This document shows positions 43,556 through 54,041 of a DNA stretch of 64,000 bases, one piece after another; the first letter of the stretch is position 1; every line of letters begins with the position of its first letter. Source of the DNA: Pseudoalteromonas luteoviolacea NCIMB 1944 (lineage in GTDB: Bacteria; Pseudomonadota; Gammaproteobacteria; Enterobacterales; Alteromonadaceae); NCBI RefSeq assembly GCF_001625565.1, contig NZ_AUXS01000022.1, positions 62,001 through 126,000 on the forward strand. Direction: 5' to 3'. The position numbers and the translations under genes were made by a program. Below the pieces are notes generated by a model. The model saw only the letters and a list, made by a program, of their open reading frames with translations. It was not told the DNA's origin and made no database searches.

Positions 43556-45298
43556 TTACATTTGCTCCATTACTTCAATGCCTAATAGGTCTAAGCCTGT
43601 GTGTAGTGTTTTTGCCACTAAGTTACATAGTAGCAAACGACTCTCTCTCGTTTGCTCTGCCACATCATCTTTCAAAATCGGGCATGCTTCGTAGAACGAC
43701 ATATATAAACTGGCAAGTTCATATAGGTATCCACACAATACGTGTGGCGTCGCTTCATTGATCATTAGATCAAGGACTTCTTCAAGTTGCAATAACTTAA
43801 GAGCCAAAGCCTTTTCTTGTGGCTGTGCAATTATGATCTGACCGTTCAATGAATCGCTATTGACCGCAGCTTTACGGAAAATACTTTTAACACGAGTATA
43901 TGCATACTGAAGATATGGGGCTGTTGCACCTTCAAAGCTCAGCATGGTGTCCCAATTGAAGATGTAGTCGCTTGTACGATGCTTTGACAGATCAGCATAT
44001 TTAACTGCACCAATACCTACTTTGCGGGCAATTTCTGCGCGCGCTTCTTCAGAGAGTTCAGAGGCACGCTCCGCCAGTTTGTCTGCTGCACGACTCACGG
44101 CTTCATCTAGCAAATCAGCAAGCTTAATCGTACCACCTGTACGTGTCTTGAACGGCTTACCATCGTCACCCATCATAGTACCAAAAAGACTTGGTTCGTA
44201 GCTGGTTTTGTCTTTCAAAAACCCGGCTTTACGCGCTGTGATCTCAACTTGATTGAAGTGAAGACCCTGACGTGCATCAACAAAAATCAAGATACGGTCA
44301 ACGTCAAGCTCATTTGAACGGTAATCGCACGCAGCTAAATCTGTTGTAGAGTATAAGAAGCCACCACCTGATTTTTGTACGATGAATACCGATGGCTCAC
44401 CATCTTTATTCGCTAATTCATCAAGGAATACTACTTGCGCACCTTGGTCTTCTACCGCAATGCCTTTTTCTTTAAGTAACTCAATAACACCGTTCAAACG
44501 ATCGTTATAAGCACTTTCCGCTTTGATGTCTTCGCGTCCCAATGTCACATTGAGTTTTTTGTACACTTCTTCAGAGTGCTTCACCGAGGTGTCGATGAAT
44601 AACTGCCACAATTTTTCACAGTGCGCATCGCCACCTTGTAATTTCACAACATAGTCACGGGCTTTATCAGCAAAACCTTCTTCATCATCAAAGCGTTTTT
44701 TCGCATCACGATAAAAGCTTTCTAAATCAGCCAGTGCCACCGCCTCAAGATCAATACCTTGCTCAAGTAAATCTTCAAGGTGTGCGATCAACATACCAAA
44801 CTGAGTACCCCAGTCACCCATGTGATTTTGACGGATAACTTTATCACCACGGAACTCAAGGGCGCGCACAACGGCATCACCAATGATGGTGGAACGCAGG
44901 TGACCAACGTGCATTTCTTTAGCCAGATTTGGCGATGAGTAATCCACAACGACTTTATGTGGGGTCACGTGTTCTGCTACACCAAGCTTTGCATCTTGGT
45001 TGGCTGATTCTAAGCTTGATGCTAAGAACTCTGGTTTTAGATGAATATTAATAAAACCAGGGCCTGCAATTTCAGTTTTTGCAGCAACATCGTCGATATC
45101 TAAGTTATCAATGATCTTTTGTGCAACTTCACGCGGATTCGTTTTGAGCGCTTTTGCGGCGCCCATTGCACCATTGATTTGGTAATCACCAAATTGCGGG
45201 CGAGTAGATTGTGTAACCGCAGGGTTTGTGCCTTCAGGAATGCCCGCAGCTTGCATCGCGGTATTGGCTTTTTCTATTAATAGAGTTTTGATATTCAT
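43556..45298 (-). CDS. argS: Arginyl-tRNA synthetase
   Basis: A 580-residue class I aminoacyl-tRNA synthetase. It has the N-terminal Arg-tRNA recognition domain, the HIGH-type motif in [20 protein letters not shown] (about 119-138), and a C-terminal anticodon-binding domain ending [12 protein letters not shown]. The KMSK loop is not canonical, as is usual in ArgRS. Length matches E. coli (577). It is a single gene with a strong terminator; prfC is 63 bp upstream. Confidence 0.97.
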   Translation of the reverse strand: MNIKTLLIEKANTAMQAAGIPEGTNPAVTQSTRPQFGDYQINGAMGAAKALKTNPREVAQKIIDNLDIDDVAAKTEIAGPGFINIHLKPEFLASSLESANQDAKLGVAEHVTPHKVVVDYSSPNLAKEMHVGHLRSTIIGDAVVRALEFRGDKVIRQNHMGDWGTQFGMLIAHLEDLLEQGIDLEAVALADLESFYRDAKKRFDDEEGFADKARDYVVKLQGGDAHCEKLWQLFIDTSVKHSEEVYKKLNVTLGREDIKAESAYNDRLNGVIELLKEKGIAVEDQGAQVVFLDELANKDGEPSVFIVQKSGGGFLYSTTDLAACDYRSNELDVDRILIFVDARQGLHFNQVEITARKAGFLKDKTSYEPSLFGTMMGDDGKPFKTRTGGTIKLADLLDEAVSRAADKLAERASELSEEARAEIARKVGIGAVKYADLSKHRTSDYIFNWDTMLSFEGATAPYLQYAYTRVKSIFRKAAVNSDSLNGQIIIAQPQEKALALKLLQLEEVLDLMINEATPHVLCGYLYELASLYMSFYEACPILKDDVAEQTRESRLLLCNLVAKTLHTGLDLLGIEVMEQM

Positions 45299-45361
45299 TT
45301 GTTATCCTGTGATCCTTGCCAGCCATCAAGCCAGCAAGGTTAAATTCAATTTAAGCGCTTA

Positions 45362-46951
45362 TTAGTGTTCACGTGTATGATGGAACTTAACATCAGGATA
45401 GCGTTCCATTGATAAGTTTAAATTTACACGGCTAGGTGCAATGTAAGTTAAGTTATCACCACCATCAAGGGCCAAATTTGCTTCGCACTTGCGTTTAAAC
45501 TCAGCCATCTTCTTATCGTCGTCACACGTCACCCAACGGGCTGTTTGTACTGCCACGCTTTCGTAAATTGCATCTACGTTATATTCAGCTTTTAGGCGCG
45601 CTACAACCACATCAAACTGAAGCACACCGACCGCACCTACGATTAAACTGTTATTTTGTAGAGGTCTAAATACCTGTACCGCACCTTCTTCTGACAGCTG
45701 CACTAAGCCTTTTAATAACTGCTTTTGCTTAAGCGGATCTTTTAAACGAATGCTACGGAATAATTCTGGCGCGAAATTTGGTATACCACTGAATTTCAGC
45801 TTCTCACCTTGCGTGAAGGTATCACCGATTTGGATTGTACCGTGGTTATGCAAGCCAATGATGTCACCAGCATATGCCTCTTGAGCACGCTCACGATCAC
45901 CCGCCATAAAGGTTACCGCGTCGGAGATGCTGACTTTTTTGCCAATACGTACATGGTCCATCTTCATACCTTGAGTATATTTACCCGATACGATACGCAT
46001 AAAAGCAATACGGTCACGGTGTTTGGGGTCCATATTCGCTTGAATTTTGAATACAAAGCCTGAGAACTTTTCTTCTTCAGCTTTTACTTCACGCTCTTCA
46101 GTTTGACGTGGCATTGGCGTTGGCGCCCATTCTGTTAAACCGTCAAGCATATGGTCAACACCAAAGTTACCTAATGCTGTACCAAAGTAAACTGGTGTTA
46201 GCTCACCCGATAAAAATAACTCATGATCAAACTCATTTGATGCTCCGATCACCAGCTCTAGCTCTTCACGGAGCTGCTCGGCTAACTCATCACCGATTTC
46301 GACATCTAGATCTGGATTGTCTAAGCCCTTAATGATGCGTTTTTCTTGGATAGTATGGCCTTGACCCGTTGCGTATAAAATCGTTTCATCACGATGAATG
46401 TGGTACACGCCTTTAAATTCTTTACCGCAGCCGATTGGCCAAGTGATAGGTGCACACATGATATTCAGTTCTGTTTCGACTTCGTCCATCACTTCCATTG
46501 GGTCACGGATGTCACGGTCAAGCTTGTTCATGAAAGTCACGATTGGCGTGTCACGTAAGCGAGTAACTTCCATTAATTTACGAGTTCTATCCTCAACACC
46601 TTTTGCCGCATCGATTACCATTAGACATGAGTCAACAGCAGTCAGTGTACGGTAAGTATCTTCAGAGAAATCTTCGTGTCCCGGGGTATCTAGTAGGTTT
46701 ACCAATGCATCATTATACGGGAACTGCATCACCGAGGTTGTTACCGAGATACCACGCTCTTTTTCCATTTCCATCCAGTCAGATTTTGCGTGCTGGTTTG
46801 AACCACGACCTTTTACCGTACCGGCTTTTTGTAACGCCTTTCCGAATAAAAGTACTTTCTCTGTTATGGTGGTTTTACCCGCATCCGGGTGAGAAATAAT
46901 GGCAAAAGTACGGCGAAGCGATACTTCTTGCTGGATACTGTTGTTTGACAT
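45362..46951 (-). CDS. prfC: Peptide chain release factor 3
   Basis: A 529-residue translational GTPase that removes RF1/RF2 from the ribosome. G motifs: [19 protein letters not shown] (P-loop, 17-35), [12 protein letters not shown] (G2), [17 protein letters not shown] (G3) and NKLDRD (G4). Domain II/III follow with the RF3-specific [14 protein letters not shown]. Length equals E. coli RF3 (529). The ATG is at 46949-46951. Confidence 0.97.
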   Translation of the reverse strand: MSNNSIQQEVSLRRTFAIISHPDAGKTTITEKVLLFGKALQKAGTVKGRGSNQHAKSDWMEMEKERGISVTTSVMQFPYNDALVNLLDTPGHEDFSEDTYRTLTAVDSCLMVIDAAKGVEDRTRKLMEVTRLRDTPIVTFMNKLDRDIRDPMEVMDEVETELNIMCAPITWPIGCGKEFKGVYHIHRDETILYATGQGHTIQEKRIIKGLDNPDLDVEIGDELAEQLREELELVIGASNEFDHELFLSGELTPVYFGTALGNFGVDHMLDGLTEWAPTPMPRQTEEREVKAEEEKFSGFVFKIQANMDPKHRDRIAFMRIVSGKYTQGMKMDHVRIGKKVSISDAVTFMAGDRERAQEAYAGDIIGLHNHGTIQIGDTFTQGEKLKFSGIPNFAPELFRSIRLKDPLKQKQLLKGLVQLSEEGAVQVFRPLQNNSLIVGAVGVLQFDVVVARLKAEYNVDAIYESVAVQTARWVTCDDDKKMAEFKRKCEANLALDGGDNLTYIAPSRVNLNLSMERYPDVKFHHTREH

Positions 46952-47270
46952 TGAAAACTCTACTTTTGGCTTATCTGAGTGTGACTATTAACTGATAACA
47001 CTCAGCTGTGAACACATATCCGCATATTGTCTCTGATCCTGACTATTTTAACAACTTATCGGCACATAAATTGACGAAAAACTGCGGCATTTCTAACCTT
47101 GACCAATCTCATGTTACGTTCCACATATGCCGCCATCAACATTCATTAAGCGATTTTCTGGATATAAAAACTTGGCCTCTTTGATATACCCGCTTGAACG
47201 CTGCGGCCCCTATACAATTTTATTTAAATTGTTAGGATAGATATCCATAACCAATAATAAAAAATATTCA
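46952..47270. other. Divergent intergenic region prfC/thioesterase
   Basis: Contains a palindrome ACAATTT-TATTT-AAATTGT (47214-47232), 39 bp before the thioesterase start, which could be an operator. No gene-length frame is present. No ribosome site precedes the thioesterase ATG at a normal distance. Confidence 0.4.
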
Positions 47271-48008
47271 ATGACTACAAAACTATTTACAACGCCAAAG
47301 CCTAACCCTCAGGCAACCACTCGACTTTTCTGCTTTCCTTACGCAGGCGGTGCTCCAAGCATTTTTATACCTTGGTTAGATAAATTACCCGCTCATATTG
47401 AAATAGTCCTTGTCCAGTTACCCGGACGCGGTGCCCGGCTCATGGAGCCCCCCCATGACAAAATGCACTTAATTATTGAAGAGCTAATGCAACAAAGCGA
47501 CTTTATTACTCAAAAGCCATGTGTGTTTTTTGGTCATAGTCTCGGTAGCCGTGTCGCCTATGAACTTGCTTACTCCTTGCAAAAAGCAAACAAAACGCTG
47601 CCAGTTAAAATGATAGCCTCAGCTAGTCGAGCACCACATTTAGCCGGCCAGAAACAACCTATTTACCATTTACCTAAGCAAGAGTTCATCAAAAAACTTC
47701 GTGAACTCAATGGTACACCACAAGAAATTCTGGCAAATGCCGAACTAATGGATCTGTTTTTACCACTGCTACGCGCTGATTTCGAAATCGCAGATTGTTA
47801 TCGGGCTGAGCCACACCCTCTCCCACTGCCTATCGATGTCTTTTTTGGTCACGATGACGTTGATATATCACAAGCTCAACTTGATGCGTGGCAGTCGCTG
47901 TCAAGCTTGCCAATTCAGCAACACGCTTTTAATGGCGATCACTTTTTTATCAACACACTCAGCGACCAAGTGGTAGCAAAAGTATCTGACATACTAGCCA
48001 CCATATAG
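47271..48008 (+). CDS. Type II thioesterase (GrsT/RifR-like), stand-alone
   Basis: A 245-residue alpha/beta hydrolase of the external thioesterase family that clears mis-primed carrier proteins in NRPS/PKS systems. Features: RLFCFPYAGGAPSIFIPW (20-37), VQLPGRGARLMEPP, the nucleophile elbow FFGHSLGSRVAYELAY (Ser near 89), the Asp region FFGHDDVDISQAQL and the catalytic His in FNGDHFFINT. No NRPS, PKS or carrier-protein gene is near. The gene has no evident Shine-Dalgarno. A hairpin without T-tract follows (48021-48043). Role here unknown. Confidence 0.88.
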   Translation: MTTKLFTTPKPNPQATTRLFCFPYAGGAPSIFIPWLDKLPAHIEIVLVQLPGRGARLMEPPHDKMHLIIEELMQQSDFITQKPCVFFGHSLGSRVAYELAYSLQKANKTLPVKMIASASRAPHLAGQKQPIYHLPKQEFIKKLRELNGTPQEILANAELMDLFLPLLRADFEIADCYRAEPHPLPLPIDVFFGHDDVDISQAQLDAWQSLSSLPIQQHAFNGDHFFINTLSDQVVAKVSDILATI

Positions 48009-48020
48009 ATAAAGCACTTG

Positions 48021-48043
48021 AATGGGTCATTGCGAGACCCATT
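48021..48043 (+). terminator. Hairpin after the thioesterase gene
   Basis: AATGGGTC, 7-nt loop, GACCCATT, followed by CCCCCAG rather than T residues. Likely the 3' end, but not a textbook terminator. Confidence 0.4.
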
Positions 48044-48267
48044 CCCCCAGCCAAACCTGTACAATTATCACCCTCCTTTGTAAACTAAAGTTAACCCGCA
48101 GTCCTAGACATAGGTACACAATACCAATTACTATAAAACGCTAAATAGTTTGTATTCTCACAATGAAGAAACTCGCTCACTTTGTATTAAAATGATTGCT
48201 AGAAGCGTGCGCGAATGACAGCCATGACTTTAAGCCAACTCATTGATATTAAAAGGATGATAATAAA

Positions 48268-49596
48268 ATGAGAAAAATATTCGTGTTGTCAGTGCTGACA
48301 TTGGCACTGTGTGGTTGTAAAAGCCTTGTTGAAAAAGGACATAACTTATTTGAAGCAGGAATGTATTCACAATCAGCTGAATATTATGAGCAAGCATTGG
48401 TTGAAGATCCGCACAATATTGATGCACAAAAAGGACTACTACAGGCCCGTAATAAAATATTAGATAAAGGTTTGATCGACGTTCGAATGTTGCGCTTAGG
48501 AGGCAACCCGACTGGCGCAGCAATGAAATTAGAGTCATTATTACGCAATCAAATTGAATGGCAAGTAGAGCCACTTGGGCCCATCGCCAATACTCAGAAT
48601 GAAGAAATTGAATATGCTACATTGTGGTTGAAGCAACGTGCCGAACAATTGGGCCAATCCCGCTTTCCAGATCAATTCCGCTTTTTTGAACATCGCTATT
48701 CATTTTTAATCGGCAACGCGCAGCTGCACAATCAATTTTCGGCATATCGTGTTCCGTTGCAAAATAAGGCACATGCCCTGTGTACTCGTATGTTCACACA
48801 GGCAAATAACACGCGTTTTTATTTACGCCAATTTACTGAAAAATACTGCATGGCATGGGATCTACCACAAAACTTCACTCCAATGACCCAAGATCCAAGC
48901 CGCTATTCAAGTATCGCACTGACACCGCGATTCAACGTCAATTTGCACCGTACTAGCCGACAGGCGAACTCGTTACAGACAGCGTCTTCTGAATTAAAGC
49001 AAATATTCAGAGAAAGCCTATGGTATAGCCCAGTCGGACAACAGACTTTTAGACTCAAATTTGATGCGAGGTTGGAGCATATCAGAGACGCTAAACTGGT
49101 CAATCGCCAGAAGCACTTTACCATTGTTGAAGAACGTCACAATCCAAACGATCCATCGGATAAACTCGATGTAGAAGTAAAAAAAGCCTACAACTACCCA
49201 GTCACCGAATTTACCGAGCAATTTAGTGTCGATGCAAAATATGAAGGCACCATTGCGGCTCAGCCAATAGAGTTTCGAGTGGACGACAGCCAAACTCACT
49301 ATACGCAAAGCCACCAAGCGGATTTTCCACAACTCAAAATCAAACCTGTTAAAGCTACCTTTCTAGATGTTGACTCTAAATTAAGTACACAACTGGACGC
49401 GCTACAGCAAGATTTTAAGTCACAACTAGATCGTATCTGGGTCGAAACTCATTGCAATGGCTTAATCGGTGCGCACTATGGTGAATACATTCTGCGCTGT
49501 GGCAAAATTTCTCCACAGCATGAATTTGTAAACAGCTGGTTCAAAAAACAATTCGGTTTAACCTACTACGAAATGGCATCACTGTATGCGCTTTAG
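48268..49596 (+). CDS. Lipoprotein with N-terminal TPR-like repeat, function unknown
   Basis: A 442-residue predicted lipoprotein: MRKIFVLSVLTLALCGCKSL has lipobox LCGC with Cys17. Residues about 22-60 read as one or two TPR-like helices (HNLFEAGMYSQSAEYYEQAL, then EDPHNIDAQKGLLQARNK). The rest (70-442) is beta-rich with no family I recognise; Cys residues at the C-terminal end (HCNGLIGAHYGEYILRCGK) may form a disulfide. AAAGGATG provides the ribosome site. The end overlaps the convergent DUF6151-like gene by 4 bp. It may belong to an envelope complex; no partner is obvious. Confidence 0.7.
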   Translation: MRKIFVLSVLTLALCGCKSLVEKGHNLFEAGMYSQSAEYYEQALVEDPHNIDAQKGLLQARNKILDKGLIDVRMLRLGGNPTGAAMKLESLLRNQIEWQVEPLGPIANTQNEEIEYATLWLKQRAEQLGQSRFPDQFRFFEHRYSFLIGNAQLHNQFSAYRVPLQNKAHALCTRMFTQANNTRFYLRQFTEKYCMAWDLPQNFTPMTQDPSRYSSIALTPRFNVNLHRTSRQANSLQTASSELKQIFRESLWYSPVGQQTFRLKFDARLEHIRDAKLVNRQKHFTIVEERHNPNDPSDKLDVEVKKAYNYPVTEFTEQFSVDAKYEGTIAAQPIEFRVDDSQTHYTQSHQADFPQLKIKPVKATFLDVDSKLSTQLDALQQDFKSQLDRIWVETHCNGLIGAHYGEYILRCGKISPQHEFVNSWFKKQFGLTYYEMASLYAL

Positions 49597-50174
49597 CGTT
49601 GTTTTTCATCATCAGCAAGGCAATACGGTTGTGCGATCGGCTTGCCTTGTTGATAAAACTCGCTAGGCTTGCCTTTTCCAAGTAAACGCCAGAGCGCTAT
49701 TTTAAATGCTAAATGCACAACAACACGCTTGTGAGACCATTGCCCCTTAATTTCGGCTGGAATTTCAGCATTGGCAAACTTGCAGAAAACGCTGCCAATA
49801 GGTGGCCCAACTGTCTCGTTTAGATCCTCTTCAATACAACCTTGCAACAGTCCTACTAAAGGCCAACGTGCATTCACGGTATTTCCCAACGGTGTATTGC
49901 AACATGCAGCAAACCAGCGGTGAACACCGCCTTTTGTCACCTTAAGGCAAGCTATTTGCTGTTTTCCCTGGTGCACCTCAAGTTGCGATGAGCTAACCTG
50001 AAAAACGTCTGAGCCGCCATACTCATTGAGCATTTGATTTTGCCCAAGGTGCCTTACAAATTTCTGGCAATCATCACAATAACAAACCACACGATTATGA
50101 AATAGCCGATTTCCATAAGATACGGTGCCACACACTTTGGAGCAGCGACAACTAAAATTCAAACATTTATCCAT
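49593..50174 (-). CDS. DUF6151/GFA-like zinc-binding protein
   Basis: A 193-residue protein with Cys pairs typical of the GFA fold (CXC...CXXC): SCRCSKVCG (8-16) and CYCDDCQKF (31-39), then CCNTPLGNT further on. The middle contains VTKGGVHRWFAACC. The family is related to glutathione-dependent formaldehyde-activating enzyme-like proteins; members called DUF6151 have no assigned reaction. Zinc binding is likely from the Cys pattern. It is convergent with and overlaps the lipoprotein gene. Confidence 0.7.
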   Translation of the reverse strand: MDKCLNFSCRCSKVCGTVSYGNRLFHNRVVCYCDDCQKFVRHLGQNQMLNEYGGSDVFQVSSSQLEVHQGKQQIACLKVTKGGVHRWFAACCNTPLGNTVNARWPLVGLLQGCIEEDLNETVGPPIGSVFCKFANAEIPAEIKGQWSHKRVVVHLAFKIALWRLLGKGKPSEFYQQGKPIAQPYCLADDEKQR

Positions 50175-50336
50175 ACAGTGTCCTTATCGCAACAGTCATA
50201 GTCACGATAAGATGAATATCATGACCTTCACTCCTATCCTATCACCCCTTTAAAACACAATAAAATACCTACGGGGCTTGGCGTTGGCAGAGCTTCATGC
50301 TAGTTTTCTGCAAAACAAAATAAATTGGGAATTACT

Positions 50337-50909
50337 ATGCCAAAGGCCAGTGAAATAAAAAAACATGCGGCGATTGAATACAATGGTCGAGTTATGATTG
50401 TGCGTGATATCGAGCGCTCGGTACCGCAAGGTCGTGCAGGTGGTAGTCTTTACCGCATGCGTATGTACGATGTCGTAAATAACGGCAAAGTAGATGAAAC
50501 ATTCAAAGCTGAAGAAATGCTGAAACTGGCAGATCTAACCCGTCGCCCTGCTATGTTTTCATACGTAGATGGCGAAGAGTATGTATTTATGGATGAAGAG
50601 GACTACACGCCTTATCACCTAAATAAAGAAGCTATTTCTGAGCAGGTATTATTCATTAACGAAGATACAAAAGGCCTATCAGTCGTTGTTGTTGAAGGCA
50701 GTCCAGTATCAGTTGATTTACCGTCAAGTGTAGAACTTGTGATTGAAGAAACATCACCTTCTATCAAGGGGGCTTCAGCCAGTGCTCGCACTAAACCAGC
50801 AACACTGACCACGGGGCTAATCGTACAAGTTCCGGAGCACATCTCAACGGGTGATAAAATCAAAATCAATACCACCGAAGTTAAATTCATGGGTCGTGCA
50901 GACAGCTAA
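50337..50909 (+). CDS. efpL: Elongation factor P-like protein EfpL (YeiP)
   Basis: A 190-residue three-domain EF-P paralogue that aids translation of difficult peptide sequences. The N-terminal KOW-like domain has the loop [21 protein letters not shown], which carries Arg at the tip as in YeiP rather than the modified Lys of EF-P. OB domains follow and the protein ends [15 protein letters not shown]. An in-frame TTG at 50325 precedes it, but GGGA lies 8 nt before the ATG at 50337. It has its own terminator. Confidence 0.93.
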   Translation: MPKASEIKKHAAIEYNGRVMIVRDIERSVPQGRAGGSLYRMRMYDVVNNGKVDETFKAEEMLKLADLTRRPAMFSYVDGEEYVFMDEEDYTPYHLNKEAISEQVLFINEDTKGLSVVVVEGSPVSVDLPSSVELVIEETSPSIKGASASARTKPATLTTGLIVQVPEHISTGDKIKINTTEVKFMGRADS

Positions 50910-50930
50910 TACCGTTTGAAAGCGATACCT

Positions 50931-50954
50931 AAAGCCGGATAGCCCGGCTTTTTT
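50931..50954 (+). terminator. Intrinsic terminator after efpL
   Basis: AAAGCCGG, 5-nt loop, CCGGCTTTTTT: a 7-bp stem with a good T-tract 22 bp after the efpL stop. Confidence 0.9.
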
Positions 50955-51094
50955 ATTACCTCCTCAATCTCACCTGTTACTAAGTTCTTAGCTAAAGTTT
51001 AGAAGTTAAAATAAAACTTTGAATTGCTGCAATTTTGTGCCAATAATAAATGGAACGTTCCAAATAAAAACAATCAAGATAATGGGAGTTAGTC

Positions 51095-53812
51095 ATGAGA
51101 AGATTTGCACTGTGTGCTCTAGCACTTGCTATTCAATCGACATCAATACACGCACATTCAGGACATACACATCAACATACTCAACAAACTGAACTCAATG
51201 AGTGGCAAGATAAAATAAGTTACAAAAAAGGCCAGCGAGTTACCTACCAAGGTGCTGTATATAAGGCTAAATGGTGGTCAGAAGGAGATTTACCAGCAAC
51301 CAACACGTCGGGCGCTTGGCAGTTTGTGCAATTTATTAATGACGAAGGTGAGGTATCTAACCCTTGGCTGCATGCACAAGTTTATACAAAGGGACAAGTG
51401 GTAGCGTACAAGGGAGAAGTTTTTAAAGCTAAGTGGTGGACATTAAACGAAGTGCCGGGTGCAAGCCAAGTATGGGAGAAAATAGCACACGATAAAAAGA
51501 ACGATCCAATTTCACAAATGAGTTTAATTGGCCACAACATTATTCTGAATGAGCAAAAAGCAGAATCACCAGCCGGTGAATCCCTAAACAATGCATTTGA
51601 TGGCGATCCTCGTACCAAATACGTGACGCTTAAACCACAAGGCTGGATCCAAGTATCGCTAGCGCAGCCACAAAGCCTCACCCAATATCAGTTTACCTCA
51701 GCGAATGACGCACCGGGTCGAGATCCTCACAACTGGACACTAAAAGGCTCTAACGACGGTGAAAACTGGCAAACAATAGATCAGCGTAACGAGCAAGTGT
51801 TCAGTAAACGCTTCGAGCAAAAAAGCTATCAATTGTCAGAAGAACAGCCATACCAACACTACCGTTTTGAATTAACACATAAAGGCACCGATGACTGGGG
51901 TTATGATCTCTTGCAAATAGCCGAACTAGACTTGTTTACCAACACTCAATTGCCAATTGCTGGAATAACAAGTGACTCCAATACCGTATTTGTTGGTGAA
52001 ACCATTGAATTTAAAGATGCTAGCCTCAACAAACCAAATAGTTTTGAATGGCAGTTTGAACAGGGTATCCCCGCCGCTAGTTTAGCAAAAAACCCGCTAG
52101 TCTCATTCAAGACTCCTGGCGTCAAAAATATTGAACTGACGACGTACAATTGGCATGGTCAAAGTGAAACAGTGACTCAAAAGGTGAAGGTCGTCGACCC
52201 AGCAAACCCTTGGCAGGGGTTCGCTTATCCGGAAATTAAATTTGCCCACGAAGATACTCAGAGCGAAGGATATAAGCGTATTCATAGACTCTTTCCTGAT
52301 TTGGAAAAAACCATCAACGATGTAACGCTACAGGTCAATCAGTATTTATATAAACACTATGGTGAGTCACCAGAGTTTGATTCAGTCACATTTAGCCTGA
52401 AGTGGATGGATACCTTAGCTTATCGCGCGGGCTCTGGCCGCAATATGGAAATCGCATTCAGTACAAAATACATCACAGAATCACTGGCCAATGCCAGCGA
52501 TGACGAAGTGATCTATGAGTTGCTCGGCGTTTTCTGGCATGAACTTGTACATGGCTACCAACACTTCCCAACAGGGGCAATGGCTGATGGCAATGAAGCA
52601 CATGCCATCATTGAGGGCATCGCGGATCTAGTGAGGATCCGAGCAGGCTTCCATGCGACACGCAGCCCTTCACCTTCGAAAAACTGGCTCGGCGGTTATA
52701 CCAATACAGGCTTCTTTTTATCTTGGATACAAGATAACTACGACGAAGACTTCACCTACAAAATAAACCAAATGGTACTGACTAGCCAAAAAGAAGGCTG
52801 GGAATGGACACTTGAAGAGGCGCTCAAACGCATTTTAAATCAAGATATCAATACTTTATGGCAGAAATATCAAGCTACTTTAGGCGCTGCCCCCGAAGCC
52901 CCAGCCATTCCTGATGAGCAACTCAGTTTGATAACATTGGGCGGGGAAGCAAGTGCTACCGCGGTGCCTGCTGATCCAATCTATGACGTTACAAATGCCT
53001 TTGATGGCGATCGCTATACTAAATATCTCACTTTAAATGCACATTCTGAAATCACCTTTTCTACTTTTGGTGCTGGACAACTGGGTGCGTATCGCTTAAC
53101 CGTTGGCGACAACCAACCTAGCAGAGACCCTAGCAGTTGGACTTTATATGGATCCTCTGATGGTACTAATTGGCACCAAATAGACACGCAGTCACATCAG
53201 GTATTTGAACAGAGATTGGAAACTCGGGAATTTAGCGTTGCACCAACTCAAAGTTTCAAGCATTTTAAATTTAACTTCACTAACAGTGGTAGCCAAAGTA
53301 ATGGCCAGTCCTTATTTCAAATCGCAGAGATCGATTTGTTAGCCGATAAAACAACCGCCACGTTACCAGTCACACTTGAAAACTTTGTTTTACTCGGTGG
53401 GGAAGCCAGTGCTGAACACGAAGGGTTTAGTCAATGGGGAGAGGGCTACCAAAGTGCCTTTGACGGTGATCACAGCAACAAGTATGTCGCGCTGACCAAA
53501 CAAGGTTGGTTGCAATTCAATACAACACAGCCACGCACTTTAAAGGCATACAGTATCACCAGTGGCAATGACGCTCCGGAACGAGATCCTGCACAGTGGA
53601 TTGTGTCAGGTTCTAATGACGGCGTTCAATGGCACACACTGGATTCTCGTCAATCACAACAATTTGAATCACGTAATCAAACAAAAACCTTCCGCATTGA
53701 AAACGATGTTGCATACTCTCAATTTCGCATTGAGCTAACGCATACCGCCACCGATGCAAATGGTAACGACTTATTACAACTATCTGAAATTGAACTGTTT
53801 AACGCTAAATAA
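51095..53812 (+). CDS. Secreted modular putative metallopeptidase with discoidin, PKD and CBM-like domains
   Basis: A 905-residue extracellular protein. A signal peptide (MRRFALCALALAIQSTSIHA) and a His-rich linker (HSGHTHQHTQQ) are followed by two CBM5/12-like modules (about 36-82 and 90-133; YKAKWW and FKAKWW aromatic motifs). Then come a discoidin (F5/8 type C) domain (about 140-282), a PKD-like domain (about 283-370) and a basic secretory protein-type peptidase domain (about 375-600) with zinc motif HELVHGYQH (His482, Glu483, His486, His490). Two further discoidin domains end the protein (about 610-750 and 758-905). The discoidin copies share FDGD...KY and the SND/SSDG...WH motif. It probably binds glycans or chitin and cleaves an attached protein. 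The ribosome site is GGGAG. Confidence 0.82.
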   Translation: MRRFALCALALAIQSTSIHAHSGHTHQHTQQTELNEWQDKISYKKGQRVTYQGAVYKAKWWSEGDLPATNTSGAWQFVQFINDEGEVSNPWLHAQVYTKGQVVAYKGEVFKAKWWTLNEVPGASQVWEKIAHDKKNDPISQMSLIGHNIILNEQKAESPAGESLNNAFDGDPRTKYVTLKPQGWIQVSLAQPQSLTQYQFTSANDAPGRDPHNWTLKGSNDGENWQTIDQRNEQVFSKRFEQKSYQLSEEQPYQHYRFELTHKGTDDWGYDLLQIAELDLFTNTQLPIAGITSDSNTVFVGETIEFKDASLNKPNSFEWQFEQGIPAASLAKNPLVSFKTPGVKNIELTTYNWHGQSETVTQKVKVVDPANPWQGFAYPEIKFAHEDTQSEGYKRIHRLFPDLEKTINDVTLQVNQYLYKHYGESPEFDSVTFSLKWMDTLAYRAGSGRNMEIAFSTKYITESLANASDDEVIYELLGVFWHELVHGYQHFPTGAMADGNEAHAIIEGIADLVRIRAGFHATRSPSPSKNWLGGYTNTGFFLSWIQDNYDEDFTYKINQMVLTSQKEGWEWTLEEALKRILNQDINTLWQKYQATLGAAPEAPAIPDEQLSLITLGGEASATAVPADPIYDVTNAFDGDRYTKYLTLNAHSEITFSTFGAGQLGAYRLTVGDNQPSRDPSSWTLYGSSDGTNWHQIDTQSHQVFEQRLETREFSVAPTQSFKHFKFNFTNSGSQSNGQSLFQIAEIDLLADKTTATLPVTLENFVLLGGEASAEHEGFSQWGEGYQSAFDGDHSNKYVALTKQGWLQFNTTQPRTLKAYSITSGNDAPERDPAQWIVSGSNDGVQWHTLDSRQSQQFESRNQTKTFRIENDVAYSQFRIELTHTATDANGNDLLQLSEIELFNAK

Positions 53813-53824
53813 ATTACATCTCTG

Positions 53825-53850
53825 GGACAGGGTACTCATGTACCTTGTCC
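53825..53850 (+). terminator. Hairpin after the secreted peptidase gene
   Basis: GGACAGGGTAC, loop TCAT, GTACCTTGTCC: an 11-bp stem with one G-U. It is followed by TATCTGT, not a T-tract; a likely 3' end but intrinsic termination is uncertain. Confidence 0.45.
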
Positions 53851-54041
53851 TATCTGTATACAAAGCCCTTCCTTGTTAGCCATCGACAACACTCGCTCCG
53901 ACGCTACACTTTTTCAGTTTTGGCTATACGCGACACGGCGTAAAAACTTGAGAAATTATGCAAGCCATCATATGATCCTTATTTGCACAATGAATGGATA
54001 GTTTGACGGACTGTAACAGGTATATATGGATATCAGGATAG

